In this document: positions 21,801 to 31,115 of the stretch, piece after piece
Layout: every line of letters begins with the position of its first letter
How positions within the stretch are numbered: the first letter of the stretch is position 1
Assembly: GCA_002118135.1 (NCBI GenBank)
Contig: BDIU01000494.1
Span: 1 to 31,115, forward strand
Direction of reading: 5' to 3'
Source of the DNA: Trebouxia sp. TZW2008
Taxonomy: Eukaryota; Chlorophyta; Trebouxiophyceae; Trebouxiales; Trebouxiaceae
Length of the DNA stretch: 31,115 nt
The notes under the pieces: model-generated
Told to the model about the DNA's origin: nothing
Seen by the model: the letters and a program-made list of their open reading frames with translations, nothing else
The model's database searches: none
Translations under genes and position numbers: made by a program

Positions 21801-24800
21801 GTTACAGGCTGCTCATTCTCAGCTACAGCAGCAGCTTCAGACTATCCAGACTGACCGTGAGCAACAGCTTCAAGAGCAGCTTGAAAGTGCTCAAGCAGGT
21901 CATGGTGAGATCCGACAGCAGCTGAGAGTCAGTCAAAAGGCGCATGCCACTGTCCAGAAGCAGTTGCAAGCAGTGCAGGCAGCACATGAGACAACTCAAC
22001 AGCAGCTGAGCTCAAGTCACACAAGGCATGCTGATATTGAGCAGCAGTTGCAATGCAGCCAAACAGCGCATGCTGATGTCCAGCAGCAGTTGCAGTCTAA
22101 TCAAGCACAGCTGGTAAATGCTAACTCTGCCTTGAAAGACAGCAAGCAGCAAGTGGAGCGTCTTCAGATACAAGTGGTCAACATGCAAGGCAGTCAGGTG
22201 AAAGACGGTGGTGCGGAATCAGACATGACAGAGGCAAAGTCTGTCTTGACAGAAAGCAAGCAGCAAGTCAGCGCTCTACAGGCTGAACTATCTGACTTGC
22301 AAGCCAGTCAGGTTGACAGCGGTGACGCACAATCAGACCTGAACAAGCCAAAATCTGTCTTGACAGAAAGCAGGCAGCAAGTGGAACAGCTTAAGACAGA
22401 GCTGAGCAGCTTGCAAGCCAGTCAGGATGAAAGCATTGATGTGCAATCAAACCTTACAAAGGCACACTCTGCCTTGCAAGAAAGCCAGCAGCAAGTGAAA
22501 CGTCTTCAGACGGAGTTGGTCAGTTTGCAAGCCAGTCAACTTGATAACTCAGAGGCGCAAGCAGCCATGGAGGAAGCTGAGCGTCAGGCCATTGTCACAC
22601 TGAGACAGCTGTCTGAAGCCCAGAAGGACGCTGCACAAATGCAACAGGAGCTCGCTTCCCTTCAACAGCAGCTTGCAGAATCACATGCAGCCAAGTCTGA
22701 AGCCATCAAGGCCCACTCAGGTATGCACTGCCGCCATAACAGCAAGCTCTTTTGAGTTCGGTGGTCTCACCATCTGGGCCAGAGGAATGCGGCACAAATG
22801 CAACAGGATGTTTTGTTGCTTCAACAGCAGCTTGCAGAATCACATGAGGCCAAGTCTGAAGCCATCAAAGCCCACTCTGGTATGTGTAATCAGCACAGCC
22901 GTAATTTCTGTCAGCACTTTTGATAGTGCAGCATAATTGGCTTCTGGGGTGTTCTTTTCACAGAGGATTTGTAAGTCCAATTTCTGCCCAAGCCCTGTCA
23001 GCAGATGCCTAGCATGACAAATATTTCTGGAATATCAGGATCTGTGAAGTTGATGCAGCAGTCATGTTTATGATTGTGCTACTGTCATTTGTGCAGAATT
23101 GCATATCAAGCTACGGTAGCTATTCACAATGTGCATGATTAGGCATGCAAAAGTGGGACACAACATCATCTCTAGCAGGGTAATTGAACGCTCTTCAATT
23201 ATGCGCTGATTACAGCTGTGTCATGGTGTATCTCAGGCAGTCAAGCAGAGCTGCAAGCAGTGCAAAGAGACCTGTCACAGGCTAAGGACAAGAGCAGGGC
23301 AGAAACGGAGCAGCAGTTGCAGGACAAGGCGAGTTCTGCTGCTGCTCTGAAGCAAGCCAAGGAGGACCTTACAGAGGCATGTCTCCAATCTTGCATTCTG
23401 CAGGAAATTCACCTCTGCAACACACAATGTTGCCATTTTTGCAACCACACGCCCATGCTATGTGAGGCTTTGGCACATGTGGCAGTCACGAATGCATGTG
23501 AACGGCATGTGTCAGCAACGTGCAGCTTCCATCAGGGTGGTGCAACTTGCACCTGCAACTGCAGACTTACTGCATGATATGCATTGCTTGCTTGCCGATC
23601 ATTGCGGACCATCACTGCACATGGAGCGGTTTAGAGCAATGCCTGCAGCACGTCGTGCTAACATAATTGATTGATACAAGCCACTCCACAAGAGCATATG
23701 GCTTCCACAAGGGCGCGATGCGAGTGTTGATTCATTCATTCATTCATTATAAATGTGGGCTAGGCAGGCTCAGCAGGCCCAACCAGGTACGTACAGAAGC
23801 AATCACCTGTCTCCAACCAGTTCGATCATGTGCTAACCTAAACCAACTAGATTGGACATGAAGGCTGGAGAGGTCCTTGTACACACTGCCAGGTATCTCT
23901 GGAGTCTTCAACGCAGTTTTCAAAAGCCATTCCAGTAATGGGCGTGGCAGCAAGACACACAAAATATCACAGCGTCTGCAGCACCTGGCAACGCAAACTT
24001 ACTCCTGCCTGATTTCTGGTCCTGAAACCCTCTTGCCTGCATTCTTGGCTTGTCAAGTGACTGGGATTTGACATCGGCAGATGAAGGGTGAATGGACCAA
24101 GCTGAACCCTTCTGGCAGGAACGATAGTCTCATATGTTTTGTCAGTTGGCACTGACAACTGCAGATGACAGGTGAATTGACCAAGCTGACAGCTCGCATG
24201 TCGACTCACTGGGCATTGGCAACTGCAGACGAAGGGTGACTTGACTCAGCTAAAGGCTTCTAGCCACGAGGATGAGCTTGCATGCCAAGTGAGTGAGCAC
24301 AGACCACTGTAGGTGAAGGGGTGAAGTATCCAAGCTGAAAGAGTCTAGCAGGAATGACAAACAGCGAGCCCAAAACGACCTTTGTTTTTGGCATGTCATG
24401 CAAACGTGCATTCACCACTGCAGATGAAGGGTGACTTGATCAAGCTGAGAGCTTATGGCAGGTGCAGAAGCCAAAAAATAACTTAGCCCCTCTGACCTGT
24501 CACTGCTGATATGTGAAGTGAATGGTCGTTGACCACTGCAGATGAAGGGTGAGTTAACCAAGCTGAGAGCTGCTGGCAGGAATGACAAGCGGCAGGTGCA
24601 GAAGCTGCAGTTGGAGCTGCTGCAAGGCAAGCAGCTGCTGGAGACGCTGCAGTCTCAAGTCAAGGTCAGTCATGCAGGAGTGCTGCACTGACAGATGTCT
24701 TGACAAGCTCTTCTTGATGGTACCCACTACATGACTTTCCAGGCTTCATGACTGATAGGACGTCATGACTAATGAGATGCATCTACTGGAGTCGCTGCTG

Positions 24801-27356
24801 TGCACAGTGTGTGGTATGTCTGCTCAGCGAATGTATGGTTAGAATCTCATCTGAGCCTGTTGATGGTGTCTGAGACTTCCAGAGAGGAGCCTTCCAACTA
24901 GAGTTTTCCATCAAGACAGGAGCCTGATTTGCCATCTTGCAGCTTTGAAAATGCACTCTGTGGATGAAGGACATGCAAGGGGCTTTGTTTAGGGTCTTCT
25001 CAGGCTGCAAAACCCCTGTGATGAGTTGGCACTGTGCATAGCAGTTGAAACTGATTCTGCGCTGTGTACCTAACTGGCATAGCTAGTAATGCTAGTAGAG
25101 CCTAACAGATTGCCACCAAGACAAATCAGAACCAACTGACGTTTTTTGCACAAATGATGGCACAACCGACAGAGCAAGTACTTTCCATCACTCACCATGG
25201 CATAACTTATCTGTCTCCTGCAGGGTGCTGCCCAATCCAATGCAGGCAGCAGCAGCAGCAGCAGCATCATCTCAGTTGCAGCAGCTACAAGAAGCGTGCC
25301 AGCGGAAGCCCTGCACAAGTATGCTCTTGTCTGCTGTTGCATGTTCATGCATGCATCAACATCTCATTCATTTAAGACGCATGCTAGACCAGCTCAGCAG
25401 GTCCAGCTGGGTATGTACTGGAGCAGTCAACTGTTCCCAACCAGTTCAGTCTTGCGTGTTGGTAACACTTACAGACTCTACATCCTGTCATAGGTGCTAG
25501 ATACATCCTATCACAGGTGCTAGGTGTGTGTGGCCATTGCACAGGTGTGGTGCATAGCTATGGATTAGGCAGAGGCACGGGCAATGTTACAGGCTGCCAT
25601 CAGATGCAATCCTGCTTGGTTTTCATGCTGTGGTCCGTTGTGTTGTTATATATTCAAGGAACAGAGATGTTGATAGTTTCAGGCATTCGCCTTGCATAGC
25701 AGCTGTCCAAGCAGCAATGTCATTGCCGCAGCACTGGCTCATGAAAGATGCCTGAGTGGCATGGATCTGCAAGAACTTTAGTGTGTTGAGCTTTGTCTCA
25801 AGATCGCATCACAGAATTTGAGTCTGGAGTCTACTGTTTTCAATCTGCAATGCTTCTGCCTGATTTGCCTACAATGGTGTCAAGATAGATTTGCACAATG
25901 GTGAAAGCAGTGACTGGGATGGTACACAGGCCAGATGCCTCTGAAGTCAAGACTGGAGCGTTTGCAATCCTGTTAGCACAAGATGCGGAAGCAGCCTGGA
26001 CATTCAAAGTGCGACAAGTGCCGCTGTGGCTGGGCCGCCTTGTGCAAGTGTCTCAAGGATGTTGCAAGCTGCACTACTTCACTCAATGTAGGTGAGCGTC
26101 TTGCTGCAATGACTACAGAACAGTGCAAGGTGGAGTTCATGAACAGTGCAGTGCAAGCTGAATCCATCAGCTGTTTGAGGGCAGGATTGATGCAACTGAG
26201 TGGTTGTGCTGGGCTGCAGTGATAGCAAAGCTGCGACCATTACAGCTGTACATGGATGTGACTGGCGTTAGTGGTTAAATGAGTGTACTTTGCTGCAGCG
26301 CTAGTACATGCGCTCTGTGCTTTGCTGCAATGATGGCACCCTGCAGTTGATGCCATGCTGCAATGGTAGCATGCTGCAGTTGATGCCAACAATATATAGG
26401 TGGGACTGGTGCAGCTAAAATGCGTTTTGTGCACTGCTGCAGTGATACCTACCTAATGACTTCTGTGCTTGGCTGCAGTGATAGCAAGCTGCAGTTCATG
26501 CCAGATGTAGATGTTCGAGAGTGATGAAAGTGAATTCAGATCACCCCATGAAACCAGTTGCGCTTGATTGCAGTGACGGCAAGCTGCACTTCATGCCAGC
26601 TGTGGACATGAGGGGTTATCCAGTCAAGGGCAGCTGTGCATTGAGTGATGTGGGTCTTGTAGCCGTGTTTGACGCCCTAGCAAACCCTCAGCCAGGTACA
26701 GCTGCCGAGCCAGCACCCTTCAGACTTGTTATGTGTAGCAAGCCTTTTGCAGCAGCAAACAAGCCTAACTGGTTGGAGGCAGTTGGTTGCTCCAGTGGGT
26801 GGCCCTGCTGAGCCTGTCCAGCACATGTTCTGAACGAACGAACGAACGAACGAACGAACGAGTGAACAAATGAATGAATGAAGGCCAGATTAGGAGGGGC
26901 ATTGCTTTATCAGGAAGCGCTGGGAAGAATAGAAAAATACTCTGAGCACATGGCAGGTAAAGATGTATGCAGATCATCTGGCTGCTGGGCTTCAAGGTCT
27001 CCATAAATTAGAATCACATGATCCCTTGAGGCTTGTGAAATTCTAGCTATGACGTCAAAGCTGTATGATGGCCTCAAGGTTGTATATGAACTTCATTTGC
27101 AGTCTTAAACAAGTCTTGCTGTAGTCAGAGATTTGTGCCAGGAAGTGCTTACACTTTGTGTATGGCATGGCAGCAACTGATGTGTGATGGCACAAGACAG
27201 TGACTTGCTAATTCAGGAGGGGTTGGCAGCATTCCAAAGCAGCTAGCCAAGCGCATTGCGCAGTTGCTGGAAGTCACCACAGACGCTGGAGCCTCATCAA
27301 AATCAAATCCGGCACTTGCTATGGTCCCTGAAGCGTCAGATGAGGAGGAAAGTTGA
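18883..27356 (+). CDS. Long coiled-coil protein, golgin/tether-like architecture, unknown function
   Basis: I do not recognise a named family. Nine exons join in phase: 18883-18961, 19036-19158, 19240-19544, 20248-22720, 23237-23376, 24542-24664, 25224-25318, 26574-26695 and 27217-27356. They total 3,600 bases, or 1,199 residues. The N-terminus (MSHDGDSIFNFSLQSFGFG) is Ser/Gly/Phe-rich. From about residue 100 to 1,080 the protein is heptad-rich with abundant Gln, Ala, Lys and Glu. It contains a 21-residue repeat around HDKLKQQ (3 copies), 14-residue units of AH...QQQLQ type, and a 38-residue repeat around LTES(K/R)QQV (4 copies). The C-terminal part (DGKLHFMPAVD, GYPVKG, IPKQLAKRIAQLLE, SDEEES) is globular or acidic and has no match I know. 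No membrane segment or signal peptide was seen. The exon at 23237 seems to end at a GC donor (GAG|GCATGT). Exon 2 and exon 3 boundaries are less sure. Such proteins often act as tethers or scaffolds, but that is inference. Confidence 0.75.
19526..20120 (+). repeat. Degenerate tandem duplication of an exon end plus intron
   Basis: The end of exon 3 with its donor (CTTGAAAGCCAG|GTGACT, about 19533-19550) recurs as CTTGAGAGCCAG|GTGATT at about 19846-19863. The following intron sequence is also similar: GATGCAGCAGCA, then a GGGCTGYGC block, then a pyrimidine-rich stretch, then ATGAATGCAACATRACTAT and TTTGACA. The second copy has a potential acceptor (CTGCAG|GAC) just upstream, but would make a 22-base exon that breaks the frame. 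Confidence 0.7.
22618..22881 (+). repeat. Duplicated end of the large coiled-coil exon
   Basis: The last roughly 100 bases of exon 4, from CAGAAGGACGCTGCACAAATG to its donor at 22721, are repeated downstream at about 22783-22880, again ending in a good donor (CACTCTG|GTATGT). The copy encodes the same kind of sequence (QQQLAESHEAKSEAIKAHS). I found no acceptor giving the right phase for its inclusion after the first copy, so it is either an alternative exon end or a relic. Confidence 0.75.
23730..23825 (+). repeat. Dispersed SINE-like repeat, copy B
   Basis: This copy has an (ATTC)n run at its 5' edge, then GGCTAGGCAGGCTCAGCAGG, AGGTACGTACAGAAGCAATC and CTGTCTCCAACCAGTTCGA. The GGCTCAGCAGG and AGTTCGATC pieces resemble RNA polymerase III A and B boxes about 45 bases apart. 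It is in an intron of the coiled-coil gene, same strand. Confidence 0.75.
24081..24140 (+). other. Candidate cassette exon (ladder copy 1)
   Basis: It has an acceptor at GGCAG|ATG and a donor at TTTT|GTCAGT. The length is exactly 60 bases, and both ends are phase 0. It would insert 20 residues starting MKGEWTKL. The donor hexamer is the same as that of the full exon at 24664. Confidence 0.45.
24229..24288 (+). other. Candidate cassette exon (ladder copy 3)
   Basis: It has an acceptor at CTGCAG|ACG and a strong donor at CCAA|GTGAGT. It is exactly 60 bases, phase 0 at both ends, and would insert 20 residues starting TKGDLTQLKA. It keeps the frame whether included or skipped. Confidence 0.5.
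25364..25447 (+). repeat. Dispersed SINE-like repeat, copy C
   Basis: An ATTCATTT stretch is followed by ATGCTAGACCAGCTCAGCAG, CAGCTGGGTATGTACTGGAG and CAGTCAACTGTTCCCAACCA. It is the same order as copy B and lies just after the exon ending at 25318. Confidence 0.75.
26209..26600 (+). repeat. Ladder of duplicated acceptors before the exon at 26574
   Basis: The motif GCTGCARTGATRGCAAGCTGC followed by AGTTCATGCCA marks the acceptor and start of the exon at 26574. Full or partial copies lie near 26214, 26323, 26356, 26436, 26471 and 26568. The copy at 26471-26503 is nearly identical over 30 bases. Only the last opens into the long frame DGKLHFMPAVD. Confidence 0.75.
26767..26880 (-). repeat. 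Dispersed SINE-like repeat, copy D
   Basis: On the minus strand an ATTC/GTTC tetranucleotide run leads into ATGTGCTGGACAGGCTCAGC, then ACTGGAGCAACCAACTGCCT and CCAACCAGTT. It includes a perfect (GAAC)n microsatellite at about 26832-26861 on the + strand. It lies in the last intron of the coiled-coil gene, antisense. Confidence 0.75.
26832..26861 (+). repeat. (GAAC)n microsatellite, about seven units
   Basis: This is a perfect tetranucleotide run, followed by degenerate GAAY units to about 26880. It marks one edge of SINE-like copy D, where copy B has (ATTC)n, so it probably evolved from the element's simple-repeat end. Confidence 0.9.
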
Positions 27357-28182
27357 GGGACCACTGCCAATAGGGGTGTAGCATTGACCATATGCGTTTG
27401 CCATGCTTGCGTCTAGCTGGTGATAGGCTGCTGCTGCTGCCACTGATACTCACTGACAGGGTGTGCTATATTGTATACAAGTGACAAGTCTTGTTGCATG
27501 TCGACAACTTAGCTTCATGGCTGATTTTGATCAGTTGCCTCGCTCAACGCCAGTATGCATGGCATTGTTTTGGTGTTCAGATAGATGACAGCAGGATTGG
27601 CATACCTTACCAGATTGCTGCAATACAGCTGTCATTGAAATGTATTTAGTAGAAACAAGCATATTGAAACAGGACTGCAATTGAATGTCAGACTTTGGAA
27701 GTACATATACATTGTGCCTGATTCTGAATGCCAAGTGATGGGTGTAAAGGCATCCAATTCATCCTTCATTGATCGATGTCTAGTGGTGGCATGCAGTGTG
27801 AGCAACCACGGTACATTTTGATGTGTACATTGGCATTGGGATATGTGCACTGTGTTCTGCAAGGTGCCCTTGCCAGGCCTGAAAATCAATGTTTTACTGG
27901 AGCAATAGACTTTACAGCCTGATGTTCCGAACACAGGCCACAGCACTTGGCAGCAATGAATTTCAAAGACGTGGTCAGGCAAGGAGTGCATGCTGTCAAA
28001 ATTACAGCAGGACCTCAAGACGTGAGTGTCACTCAAAGCAGACATGCCGGCATGAATCGGCATTACTCTGTCACAGCTTGTGGGAAAAACAGAGGTTGTC
28101 AAAACATGCCTTATAAACAACACTAGTCAAGGCTAAAAAAAAGAGAGATGTGCTCTGAACTAGCCTTTTCAGAGTCAACAGC
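27357..28182. other. Intergenic region between convergent genes
   Basis: The coiled-coil gene ends at 27356 and the first leucine-rich-repeat gene ends at 28183 on the other strand. A minus-strand open frame of 163 codons (27632-28123) shows no family motif and is His/Cys/Ser-rich in a scattered way, so I do not call it a gene. Confidence 0.5.
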
Positions 28183-29935
28183 TCAACGGGCTTTGAAATG
28201 GGAGACTGATATCACAGGTTGCATGAGGCTGCTTGTAAACTTGATCTGAACTTGAAAGCGATTAGCCAAAAACCAGAAATCATAGCAGAAGAGTGTTAGC
28301 TGTGGCCAAGCCTCATGAGCAGTACTGCACATGCCTTTTGTCAAAGTAAACTCGTAACCAGAGTCACATTGTGAACGGCCTGGGCGAAGGTTATCGTCTG
28401 TTGATCTGATACTGCAGAACGCATCATGCAGCTGAGCATCCAAATGCAGGGCCAGATCGCTGCATTCCAGCTTCAACACAAGAGACGAGCAAGCAAGCTG
28501 CAAAGCTGCTACAACAGTTGCTGTGCCTCCCAATGTACTGATATCTTGCAAGCTGGTTGTGGAGATTGTAAGGACCTGGAGACAGGGTTGTATGGAAGTG
28601 AGCAATGCAACATCATATTTGTTTATGCGAATGCCAGCGATATTCAGAGCCATCAGTGTTGGCCACCTCGCCAAGGCCAAGTCCAAAACGCCTGCCCCTG
28701 AAAATTCATTGTACCGCAAATCTATACCAGTCAGGTTTGGCAGCTTCAGCCGAGTCAAGCTTTGTATGTCATCATCAGACAAGTAATTTTGTCTCAGGAA
28801 AAGCTCTTGCAGTGATTTCCAATTACCACCAAGCAAGACTGAAATGGCGCCATGTCTTGAAAAGCAGTTGTTCAAGCTGAGTCGAATTAGCTGTTGCCAC
28901 TTGTGACTCAGCTGTGACAGAATAACAATATCTGAGGTCATCAACTTGGTGTCATCTAAAGTAAGCCTTTGCAGATGCACCCAATTGGAGGCCTGCAGGC
29001 TGGGAATGATGTGGTCGGCATCATTGAGACTGAGATCCAGGCTGAGCAGCTGGGAGAAGTTGGCTTGCACAATTGCCTGAGAAGATATCAGGTCAAAGCT
29101 TGCTTCAGAAAACGTGAGGTCTTGCAGCCAGTCTCTCTGTGTTTCACCAAGCTGCAGTATGGCTTCTGCGCTGATTGGCGTTTTACGAAGGCAGAGAGTG
29201 CGTAACGCATAACATCTGTTTGAAACACATCCGCAAAGACTGGTAGCTCAGCAAACAGCTTTACATTGAAATCCAGTTCTAGGCTAGACAGGTCAGGCCA
29301 ATTGCTGTTGCGCAGAGCTGCCATAGCGCTGCTGGACAAGTGTTCCTGAGGCGTAGTGTCTGTAAAGGCCAGGTTGCAGTACATAGGGCCTCCATAGAAG
29401 CAGGGGACAGTGCTGTATCTGATATGTGCAAAGTAGTCAGGGCATGCCAGTTAGCTGTGGCTAGCCGAGCAACGGCCCGATTGTCAAGCGTACCCCGTCT
29501 GCAAGCAGCGGTGGTCAAGTCTGGCCAGGAGGCTTTGATCAGCTCAGAAACAGCCGGAAGTCTTAGCTGAGTACGGCACTTCCAGTAATGTTCATCAAAA
29601 ATCGGCGTACACTCAAACTCGATGTGCTGCAAGCGCGTCCAGGATCCTCGAGACAAGAGCTTGACTGTCTGAAGGGCTAAAGCGTGACGCAGACTGGAAG
29701 TGTCCAGGTGAATGATGACCTTCACAGCCTTGTCATGCACGACCTCGCGACTTTGCTTACTGCACGAAAGCAAAGACCGGAACGTCTGAGGAGGTAGAAA
29801 GTCCGCAAGTCGTAGTGCAACAGATCTGTGAGGGGCATGCACTCGGCAGTAGACATGATAAAGGCACAATGCACGATAGATGCCCCTGTACAGACGCCAC
29901 TGCGGTAACTCAGGGGCAACCACCGAGTCTTGCAC
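28183..29935 (-). pseudogene. Leucine-rich-repeat protein gene with an F-box-like start, two frameshifts
   Basis: The product would be an LRR protein of the RNI-like or F-box/LRR kind, which often act as substrate receptors for ubiquitin ligases; that role is inferred. It starts at MQDSVVAPELP (29935). LPPQTFRSLLSCSKQSREVV near residue 48 looks like a weak F-box. Repeats of the form W..L..L.L..T follow, such as WHALTTLHISDTALS, WPDLSSLELD, WVHLQRLTLDDTKL and WKSLQELFLRQN. The reading continues over three frames: 29935 to about 29340, about 29340 to 29205, and about 29205 to the stop at 28183. Both shifts are -1, as if one base were missing each time, near 29333-29346 and 29195-29215. Repeat homology carries through both breaks. 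Short introns do not explain either change. It could be a pseudogene or an assembly error. The copy at 30259 onward is its paralog. Confidence 0.72.
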
Positions 29936-30258
29936 AGCAAATGTGCAAGCCAGTGTGCAAACCGCGCTCGACTGGTGCTAGCCGAGAAATTCAAACGTGC
30001 TTGACGTTGGAAGGCCCACTTCTTCTTCGTGTAGTAACAATCCTGCTGGCTGTAACATTTGTGTCTTAGACAGCTTAGTCACTGACATGCATGCTGCATG
30101 TGTCATGACCTGCTGCTCATGCATATGTTTGCTCAAGACTCTAGTGCAGCAGGCAGCTGTCAATTACGCACGCACGCATCAGCAATACGCATACGTGATA
30201 AAGACAACGTCAGCTTCAAGTCCAGCGTCCGTGCTGATCAGATCGATAGGGACAAGGA
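29936..30258. other. Intergenic region between LRR copies
   Basis: This contains the promoter side of the LRR gene ending at 28183 and the 3' flank of the next copy. No motif or gene was recognised. Confidence 0.45.
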
Positions 30259-31115
30259 CTAGCATTTTACACATTTGATATTGGAAGTCATGTTCCTGGT
30301 GTGCACAAGCGTGTCAAGTATCACAAGAGGTGCCGCGCAGCTGCCCTGAAAGTCAATAGCCACACAAAAGTGCTTGCCTAACAAAGGAAAGTCGTACTCA
30401 AGATGCTGCAGGTTGGCCCAAGCATCATTTTCTGCAGCAAATTCTGCTGGTAGTTTGAAACAATATTTTTGCTGGACATGTGATGCCCCAACGTGCTCTG
30501 TAAAAGGCTTGAAATAGATGCCAGGACAGACGTCTTGCAGCTGAGCATCTAAGTGCATAGCCAAATCGTTGCACTCAAGCTGCAATACAAGGGAAGAGCA
30601 AGCAATCAGCAAAGCCTGTTCCAAAACCAACGAGCTGACAAAAGCCCCATTGACACATGACGCAAATCAGTAACAGTGATGTCAATGACCTCAAGGCTGC
30701 CAAACACATGCATGAGACATTCAACAGCCTGTCTGTCAAGCTGACTGCCTGAAATGCTGAAGTCCACCAGCTTTAGCCAGTCAGCTGAAGGCAGAAATAT
30801 GGAGTCAAAATGGTAAACTCCGGCTCCAGCAAAGCTGTTGCCACTTATGTCCAGAGCCATCAGATTTGGCATGTTGAAACGAGCTAGACGACAGATATGG
30901 CAATCCAGTAAGTTGTTGCAAGCCAACGACAGCTTCTGCAGGGACTGCCAATTACCTCTGACCGGGCGTGACAAACAGTCATCGCCCACAAAGCAACCGT
31001 TCAGACTGAGGCTGGTCAAGGCATGCCAGCTGAAGCTCAGTTGCTCAAGCATGAATACAGTCCCCCCAGAAAGTTTTGCACCACGTGTCTGCAGTGCTCA
31101 GCATCCTAGTAATCT
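30259..31115 (-). pseudogene. Second leucine-rich-repeat gene, partial and frameshifted
   Basis: This is a paralog of the LRR gene at 28183-29935; its 5' part lies beyond the window. LRR units include WHALTSLSLNG, WQSLQKLSLACNNL, MPNLMALDISGNSF and WLKLVDFSISGSQL. The two genes share a C-terminal region (LECxDLAxHLDAQL) and the spacing after it. The frame changes once, near 30640-30660: upstream frame ...TDLRHV, downstream frame NGAFVSSLVLEQ. This is again a -1 shift consistent with one lost base. The frame upstream of the Met at 31052 is open to at least about 31110 and matches the paralog, so 31052 is not the true start. It may be a pseudogene, or intact if the base was lost in sequencing. 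Confidence 0.7.

Larger units (their letters stand above)
24075..24664 (+). repeat. Six-copy ladder of one acceptor and exon start
   Basis: The 3' splice site and first codons of the exon at 24542-24664 (GCAG|ATGAAGGGTGA) occur six times. The copies begin at 24081, 24165, 24229, 24313, 24424 and 24542, spaced 84, 64, 84, 111 and 118 bases. Most encode variants of MKGELTKL. The last copy is the full 41-codon exon. Copies 2 and 4 lack a usable donor or hit a stop early. Copy 5 reaches a CAG|GTGCAG site in another phase. Confidence 0.88.

Noticed and set aside
27632..28123. Minus-strand open frame of 163 codons
   Set aside because: It has no domain, no repeat or paralog support and no convincing flanking splice sites.
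1..31115. tRNA, rRNA, CRISPR array, bacterial operon or intact transposon
   Set aside because: No cloverleaf, rRNA core, spaced direct repeats, transposase or reverse transcriptase reading was seen.

Overview
The window looks like nuclear DNA of a photosynthetic eukaryote, most likely a chlorophyte green alga. Nearly every gene is cut by short GT-AG introns. One gene encodes a plastid-type ferredoxin-dependent bilin reductase, another a DUF155 protein of the RMND1/RRG type. Long Gln/Ala/Ser-rich insertions also fit green algae. I see no prokaryotic operon, rRNA, tRNA or CRISPR array. The lineage is inferred from gene content; no phylogeny was run.

Layout. (1) 483-5140, minus: a gene of about 17 small exons and about 680 codons that I do not recognise. 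(2) 5761 to about 8.86 kb, minus: a bilin reductase, best fit PcyA, with Glu, His and Asp at the spacing of PcyA Glu76/His88/Asp105 and one GC-AG intron. (3) 9135-14452, plus: a MINDY-family (FAM63) deubiquitinase whose catalytic domain is split by an insert of roughly 575 residues carrying a UIM-like motif. (4) 15123-16530 and 17103-18545, minus: tandem DUF155 paralogs with C-terminal membrane anchors. (5) 18883-27356, plus: a protein of about 1,199 residues, mostly coiled coil, assembled from nine phase-compatible exons. (6) 28183-29935 and 30259 to the window end, minus: two related leucine-rich-repeat genes, each broken by single-base frameshifts.

The genes do not form an obvious pathway. 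Genes 2 and 3, and the upstream DUF155 gene and the coiled-coil gene, are divergent pairs over short intergenic spaces.

The most unusual feature is how introns are built here. Exon edges with their splice sites have been tandemly copied many times. The coiled-coil gene holds a six-copy ladder of one exon start (24081-24664), in which two copies form complete 60-nt, phase 0-0 candidate cassette exons. A second acceptor ladder lies at about 26.2-26.6 kb, and exon-end copies sit in two other introns. The MINDY gene has a triplicated 3' splice site. Four intronic copies of a short dispersed repeat, SINE-like in form, also occur. All exon joins were made by hand from splice consensus, reading phase and family motifs; transcript data would settle them.
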